Assembly: GCA_001692895.1 (NCBI GenBank)
Contig: KV748200.1
Span: 317,343 to 381,342 of the forward strand
DNA length: 64,000 nucleotides
Source: Cenococcum geophilum 1.58
Taxonomy: Eukaryota; Ascomycota; Dothideomycetes; Gloniales; Gloniaceae
Direction: 5' to 3'
In this document: positions 58,755 to 64,000 of the stretch, piece after piece
Position numbering within the stretch: the stretch's first letter is position 1
Layout of the letters: each line of letters opens with the position of its first letter
The notes under the pieces: model-generated
Told to the model about the DNA's origin: nothing
The model's input: only the letters and a program-made list of their open reading frames with translations
The model's database searches: none
Made by a program: the position numbers and the translations under genes

Positions 58755-58815
58755 AGATGTCTAGGAACTTTAACCGCTAGTTAAAGTTTTCTAATTAGCT
58801 AGATCCTTACTAAGA
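58755..58815. repeat. Shared module (palindrome P2), copy in G1
   Basis: AACTTTAACC-GCT-AGTTAAAGTT then CTAATTAGCTAGATC. It lies about 155 bp before the G1 3' LTR, in the same relative orientation as in G2. Confidence 0.72.
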
Positions 58816-58969
58816 GTTTTAGCGGCTACCCTTTCCACTCTAGCGCTTTTACGTAACCTATAGTTGCCTTATATACTTAGTCCAAACGCACTTATATCTC
58901 CTTTTCTTTAGTTTTACTTTGTTTCTAATAAAGCCTAAAGGTAGGCTTTCTTTTAAAGGAGGGGGGTAA

Positions 58970-59161
58970 TATTATAGCACTATAACGCATAACCTGGATA
59001 GGGAGCCTAGTTAGGGGTTTAGCTAAGGACTTAGCGTTATAGCGCGTATATATTACATCTTTACCTCCTATATATACCTCTCCTCTTTTCCTTAGCTTAG
59101 TATCTTTATAATATAGCATTTTACAAGCTTTGGTTTAGAGGCATTTATATAAGCCGTGACA
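58970..59161 (+). repeat. G1 3' LTR
   Basis: 192 bp ending GCCGTGACA, preceded by polypurine AAAGGAGGGGGG. CTCTT follows at 59,162-59,166. Confidence 0.88.
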
Positions 59162-59720
59162 CTCTTAGCAGTAGCTTTACTCTCCAAATCTTTTACTAGG
59201 TTTAATTCTGCTAGTATAAAATTAGTGACTTAGAGCTTGTTTTTAGTGTTATAGATTTTAATCTTAGGGCCGTATACCAATTGCATTATAATTAAGCTAT
59301 GCTTAAGTTATAATCTACACTTACATCGTAAGTCTTAGCGTGGTGTTATATATAAAAATATTTAATTATAAGGTTTGGAAGGGGTTATAATTTAATTAAA
59401 TTGTAGGTATTATAATATAAAGTCTCCACGGCGTAGTGGTATAGTAAGTTCTATAATTACTTTAATTTAATTTGGAGCTAGCTAATATAATTATACCACT
59501 TTTCCCAAAGTTCTTAAGTGGCCTATTAAGCCACAATGCAAATATATAGATTTAATATAACTTAGGGCGTTAAAAATAAGATACGAATAATAGGATTAAT
59601 TTAAAGCCTTACTAATACGTGATTTAATAGAAAAAAACCTTTTTTTAATGTTTTTAATACGCTACTAATAGGAACTAAACCTACGACCTTATACTGCCTA
59701 ATTAGGCCAAGGGCCTTAGT

Positions 59721-59799
59721 GGTAATATAGTAAGGCTTATAGGGCTCTACGGTAATATAACGAGGCTTATAAGGCTCTGTAGCGATATAACAAGACTTA
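59721..59799. repeat. 30-bp tandem repeat, 2.6 units
   Basis: GGTAATATAGTAAGGCTTAT starts unit 1 (59,721) and GGTAATATAACGAGGCTTAT unit 2 (59,751). A partial unit AGCGATATAACAAGACTTAG follows at 59,781. Confidence 0.7.
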
Positions 59800-59886
59800 G
59801 CGCTAAGTATTAAAAGAAATTAAGGCTGCTTAGTTACTATAAGAGAGCTATAGTACTTAAGGTAATATTAAACTTTAGAAGTATTA

Positions 59887-59948
59887 ATTATTTAAGGTAT
59901 CTCTATTACTATAGTAGTCTCTATAGTAATAAAGACACCTTAAATAAT
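59887..59948. repeat. 62-bp near-perfect palindrome
   Basis: Two 28-bp arms (59,887-59,914 and 59,921-59,948) differ at two positions, both transitions, around a 6-nt loop TAGTCT. The outer bases are ATTATTTAAGG and CCTTAAATAAT. Confidence 0.8.
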
Positions 59949-60050
59949 ATTACGGAACCCCACCGCAGGGGCCTCTATAGGAGAGCTCTATGCTCTTGCG
60001 TACACCTTATATATAGCTTATATTAGCTACGCGTAGGTATATTACCTCCT

Positions 60051-62124
60051 TACGCCCTCGACCCTTATAATTAATTGCGTAATATCTTATAAACTCCTCA
60101 AATATATACACTCTATAGCCACTACCCACGTCCTATAACATTACGTTGCGCCTTTTTACTACTAACGCTTAGCCTATAACTAATTCTACGTCTTTATAAT
60201 ACTGCAGGCGCTACTAAAAGCAACGTGTTTATAAATTACCTTACTTTATACTTCTAAGGAACCCATAATAGTAAGATAATATTCCTTATTAGCTACTATA
60301 TTAAACCTAAAGAATAATCTAATACCTATACTTAACCTACAACGCTAATTAATCCTAGGAGAATTTAATTTATTAGCCTTAGCCTTAACCCCTAAGGAGA
60401 TAGACACTAATAATATTTTATCTTTTATTAACTATATAACTACGGATAAGTAAATAAAAGGGCTACTACCTATTAAAATCAAAATATAAAACGCCGAGAT
60501 ATTTATAAAAATAGTAGCATAAGAACCTAATAAATATTATTACCTTTTATAGAACTACTACCTAAAGCTTATATAAGCTAAAATGCGTACTATTTAAGAT
60601 TATAATATTATCTAAGACCTATAAGCTTATAAGGCGCTCGCCGATAATATATATTAAAAAACTAAAAATAACCTCCGCGTATCTAAATGCAACGTCTAAT
60701 AGTTAAAGAAGGCTAATATTATACTAATTGCTACAGTTACTAAAAAAGAAGGCATAATTAAATACCTATAATCTTAGCTTAACGAGTATATTTATAATAA
60801 CGCTAGATACCTTTTTACTATATATAACGCCACTTAAGTCTCTTTACGCCCCTAGTAACTTTACCTACTTAACGCTTAATAAAGGGTTAGCGCTAAGCAG
60901 CTTTACCTAATAGGAACCCCTACTAAAGCAGTAATAATAAAAGCTATAATAATTGGACCTAAGCTACTACTATAGGGTCTAATATATACTACCCTAATCC
61001 TTTAATCTTTTAGGGAGACCGCAAGAAATATAGCTACTAGAAGATATAAATCCGTAAAAAGCTAACTTAGAGTACCTACCTTTTTCCTACAGAAAATACT
61101 AAGATTGGTTATATTATTAGGTAAATAAAAGGTATACTATTTAATAGACTCTTCGCCTAATGGGAGACTAGTAGCCCCTAAAAGTGGCAGTCCTATTAAG
61201 AAGTCCTTAATAATCTTAACCTAATATACCGCGACTATAACCTACTAGCCACCAACTAAGTGCTCTAAAGATAAGCCCTACTAAATTATTTAACGAGTTT
61301 TATATTAAATTCTAGAAATATACCAAAGCCTTTACCTAAGACGATACTAAAGACCAGAAAGATCTCCTTAAAAAAGTTACTTATTACCTTAGTTACGCAG
61401 CCGCTAGCTATAACTATAATAATATTTATAATATAGTAGCAGCTCTATAGAAGATTAAATAACAACTAAACTAAATTACTATTACTAACCCTTACCTAAA
61501 GACCTCCTTATAGAAGCCCTCCGGACCTACTAAACCTATATATACTAAGCTACTAACGCCTACTACCTTAAATACTACTAGAGCTAATATTAACCTCTTT
61601 ATATTAACCTTTCCGTAAAAACTCCTAAATAGAGAGCGCGAGCTACTCTGGAAACTAGGACGCTGCTATAAATACTATTAAGAAAGCTATTACTGCGATA
61701 ACCTAAACTGCCTAATAGCTAGGTTTAGTAGCTGTCGCTTAATACCTAACCTAATACCCTAAACGCTAAATATATTACTATATACTACTACCATATAAAA
61801 TAAAAACGTAGTAATAGCGGTAGAGTTAGATATAAAAGTAGAAAACGCTAAGTCCTAGCTTTAAGTTGTGGGTTAAAACGCCCTAATAATAGAGGGATCT
61901 ATATATCGGCTTACTTAATAGATAACTTAGTAAAGATAAATAGACAGAAATAGATAGTTTTGCCTATAATAGGAACTACTGCTAAAAAATAATATAAAAG
62001 CCGTTTTATAATTAATTGCGGAGCTATTAATAAATTTATAGATATCTAATTTATGCGTACTTATAACCTACCTACCTTACCCCTTACTAAAGCCCGCGCC
62101 CTATAACTCGCTAATAGTAGTTAT
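60051..62124 (+). mobile_element. Gypsy element G6, gag to protease part only, broken, interrupted by G5
   Basis: Plus-strand pieces have a gag-like composition, a cysteine/histidine cluster near 61,670-61,740 resembling a zinc knuckle, and a retroviral-type aspartic protease start near 62,020-62,100 (CGAINKFID followed by a YNLPTLPL-like stretch, compare Gypsy CGAxxNFID). The sequence is cut at 62,125 by the G5 LTR. The left end and the rest of pol are not visible. It is broken many times. Confidence 0.6.
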
Positions 62125-62342
62125 TGTTACGGCACTTGGCAGATCTCCGCACCGGTAAGTTGCCACAGATTACCGCATATTGCGGTCACGTGACGCGAAG
62201 ATCTTATAAAACATCGAACGGCGCTGCTCTTCTTCTCCTTTCCTTTCCCTAGCTTTAGATTCTCGTTTATAGACAATCTAATCGTACAGGCTTGCGCGTC
62301 CCCTTTGCCGTGCCCATGCCTCGATTAACTGAGTCACTAACA
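62125..62342 (+). repeat. G5 5' LTR
   Basis: 218 bp with a CACGTGAC box, TATAAAA and a pyrimidine-rich leader, the same landmarks as in the solo LTR at 31,177-31,379. Confidence 0.82.
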
Positions 62343-64000
62343 TTATCTAAAGCTCACTCTACTCTTTCTTCTTAAGAAGGAACTTAAATATATCTATAAG
62401 ACTACAAACAGAATAAGAACATAGAATAGGACCCTAAGGATATTACTAGGACCACAAGGACAGGACCTAAAAGAAAAGAACAGAACCCTAAGGAAAGGAC
62501 CCATAAGACACGCACAGACTAGAACCCCTAAAGAAATTACCCGGAATTACCTAATACTTCTACCACTATGCCACGAAATATAGTAGCAGGTAAAGCAGCT
62601 GTAGGACCCTTAAATACTTTAGATAAGGAAATAATTAACGTTTTAACCCCCTAGGCGGAGCTTATGGCTGCTAATACCGAAATTAAACAACTGCGAGAGC
62701 TGCTTAAAGCTAGAGATACCCCTATATCTAATAATAAGTTATTATTAGACAACTAAAGACTTACTATAGTCCTTTAGGCCCTATCTTAGTACCTTAGTAG
62801 ATTTACTAAGGCCTATATAGCACCAATGCGGTCGGTAAAGGTTGCGGACCCCCTATTACTTACGGACGGAACTAACCCTATATTTAATAATTGGAAGCTT
62901 TAATTACGGGATAAGCTTAAAGTTAATATAGACTACTTCCCTAANGCCNNAGCCAGAATGGCCTATNTNTTNNGCNGTACTAGNNGAGANNCCTAGACGT
63001 ATTTACGCCCGCGATATACTAAAGACTTAGTAGACCCCTTTATCTTTAAAGAAGAAATAATTAAATACTTATCTTCTATTTATAAAGACCCTTTTAAAGT
63101 ATAAAACGCCCGCCTTAGCTATAAAAGCCTAAATATAAAAACAACGGAGACCTTTTTAGCCTTCTAAACCCGCTTTCTATACCTAGCTAAATAGGCCTAG
63201 ATCCCCTAGGAAGACCTATTGCCAGACCTCTTTAATAAGCTTACCCTGGACCTACAGTGGGCTATATTACTAGCTTATACTACGGCATAGACGTTAAAGG
63301 AACTTATAGACTATTGCCTAGCTATTAACTAAGGCCTCCGTTAAATTAAGGCACGCGCTAATCGGCTAAAAACTAGAAACCTTGCAACCTAGGCCGTAAA
63401 TACTGCGAGTACGGCCCGTAGTGCCCTGGCATGATTAGCAACTCCTATAGTTAACCCGGCAGCTAGCCGCGCAGCTACCCCTGCTGCGGGCCCGGTGTAC
63501 ACACGGCCTATATATAGCGACCCCCGTATATAGGCCCTTAGCGATTAAGGAGCTTGCTTCTCGTGCGGTTAAATAGGCTACCCTATAAGGAACTACCTAA
63601 TAAAGGTAAAGATAAATGAGGTCTTATTAATTTAGGAGGATAGTGCGGAGCTGGAAAAAGAGGAACCTTAGAGAAAGACTCCTTTCTAGGGTTAAAAGGG
63701 ATTAATATGTTACATATTAATCTAGGTTGGCTAGTTAGTAGAAAAAGCTACACTATCCTTTATACTTTATTTTGTAATAGATATTAAGTTTTAACCTCTG
63801 CTTTAGCTAACTTAGGAGCAAATGCCTTTACCTTAATTAATATAAACTGCGCTGTAAAACTGGCTAACTTTTTAAATATACCCCTTAAAGAACTGCCTAA
63901 ACTAATCCCTATTCGCGGTTATAACGGACGGATAGGGCCACCTATTATAACTATCCTGTGGATCTACCTCTACGTTAACGGACGAAGGTAGTATAATATC
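62125..64000 (+). mobile_element. Gypsy element G5, 5' part, broken, runs off the window
   Basis: 5' LTR 62,125-62,342 (TGTTACGG...CTAACA), then gag from about 62,570 (start-like ATGCCACGAAATATAGTAGC; retrotransposon gag core near 62,830-63,400), a cysteine-rich knuckle region near 63,550, and the beginning of the protease region after 63,750. The candidate target duplication GTTAT (62,120-62,124) cannot be verified because the right end is outside. It lies inside G6. Ambiguous bases at 62,945-62,992. A solo LTR of the same family lies at 31,177. Confidence 0.8.

Larger units (their letters stand above)
31831..59161 (+). mobile_element. Gypsy element G1 (Ty3/Gypsy, chromodomain type), broken, host of a nest
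   Basis: Two 192-bp LTRs (31,831-32,022; 58,970-59,161) and an exact 5-bp target duplication CTCTT. Without its insertions the element is about 6.1 kb. The order on the plus strand is gag with a zinc-knuckle region (about 32,180-33,420), protease (33,520-33,790), reverse transcriptase (34,560-35,230), [G3], RNase H (43,050-43,560), integrase (43,860-45,000, with a solo LTR inside), chromodomain (45,220-45,450), [G4], then a polypurine tract (58,951-58,966) and the 3' LTR. The LTRs differ at about two dozen of 192 sites, all transitions as far as I could see, so age is masked by RIP. It must be the oldest in the nest. The layout is complete but the element is broken many times over. Confidence 0.9.
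59167..60050. other. AT-rich stretch with small repeats, possible 5' part of G6
   Basis: No gene. It contains the 30-bp tandem repeat at 59,721 and the palindrome at 59,887. A tRNA-like A-box sequence (GGCGTAGTGGTA near 59,436) lacks a matching B box. The LTR of the G6 element may lie here but I could not define it. Confidence 0.4.

Noticed and set aside
59429-59490. tRNA gene or tRNA-derived SINE
   Set aside because: GGCGTAGTGGTA resembles an A box, but no B box follows at the right distance. A second A/B-box-like pair on the minus strand near 59,668-59,712 is too closely spaced for a tRNA.

Overview
The window looks like part of a filamentous ascomycete (Pezizomycotina) chromosome. Its genes have short introns of mostly 48-101 nt with CTAAC/CTGAC-like branch sites, the gene families are typical of that group, and most repeats carry the signature of repeat-induced point mutation (RIP): C-to-T and G-to-A transitions that turn CA/TG into TA while CG survives. 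I cannot name the species. The window has two compartments, a gene island of normal composition (about 14,140-28,400) between two large AT-rich blocks made almost wholly of decayed transposons.

Left block (1-14,137). It opens with a 14-unit tetratricopeptide array (126-bp units, kinesin-light-chain type, as in fungal NLR-like proteins) that has become a pseudogene. A Tad1-like LINE follows, split by a complete but decayed Ty1/Copia element in antisense (4,789-10,791). The LINE ends in a CATA-repeat tail, and an ~80-120 bp direct repeat lies on either side of it.

Gene island. Five spliced genes can be modelled with consistent reading frames throughout: a WrbA/Alt a 7-like NAD(P)H:quinone oxidoreductase (minus), a DUF3712 membrane-anchored protein (minus), a GPATCH11-like G-patch/DUF4187 protein (plus, with a GC-AG intron), a dipeptidyl-peptidase 5-like S9C peptidase (plus) and an F-box protein (minus). 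An intron-containing tRNA, probably tRNA-Ile(UAU), and a piggyBac transposase remnant lie between them. These are housekeeping-type single genes. I see no biosynthetic cluster or operon-like grouping.

Right block (28,400-64,000). First comes a stretch of odd short repeats (degenerate 12-bp arrays, a TA-flanked MITE, a solo LTR). Then comes a 27-kb nest of Ty3/Gypsy elements: G1 (31,831-59,161) holds G3 (35,239-43,029, opposite strand), a solo LTR (44,199-44,442) and G4 (45,500-58,685). G4 in turn holds G2 (51,110-57,297) and a 169-bp MITE. Target duplications fix nearly every boundary. Past G1, the gag-protease part of another Gypsy element (G6) is interrupted at 62,125 by G5, which runs off the window. 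All of these elements are broken fossils.

The two most unusual observations are these. (1) The quinone oxidoreductase stop codon sits in a UGA-CUA context, known to favour read-through, and is followed by 58 open in-frame codons ending in a CaaX-like Cys-Ser-Ile-Leu. (2) A ~60-bp palindrome-centred module is shared by four retroelements of two superfamilies (one Copia, three Gypsy), each time just upstream of the 3' LTR.
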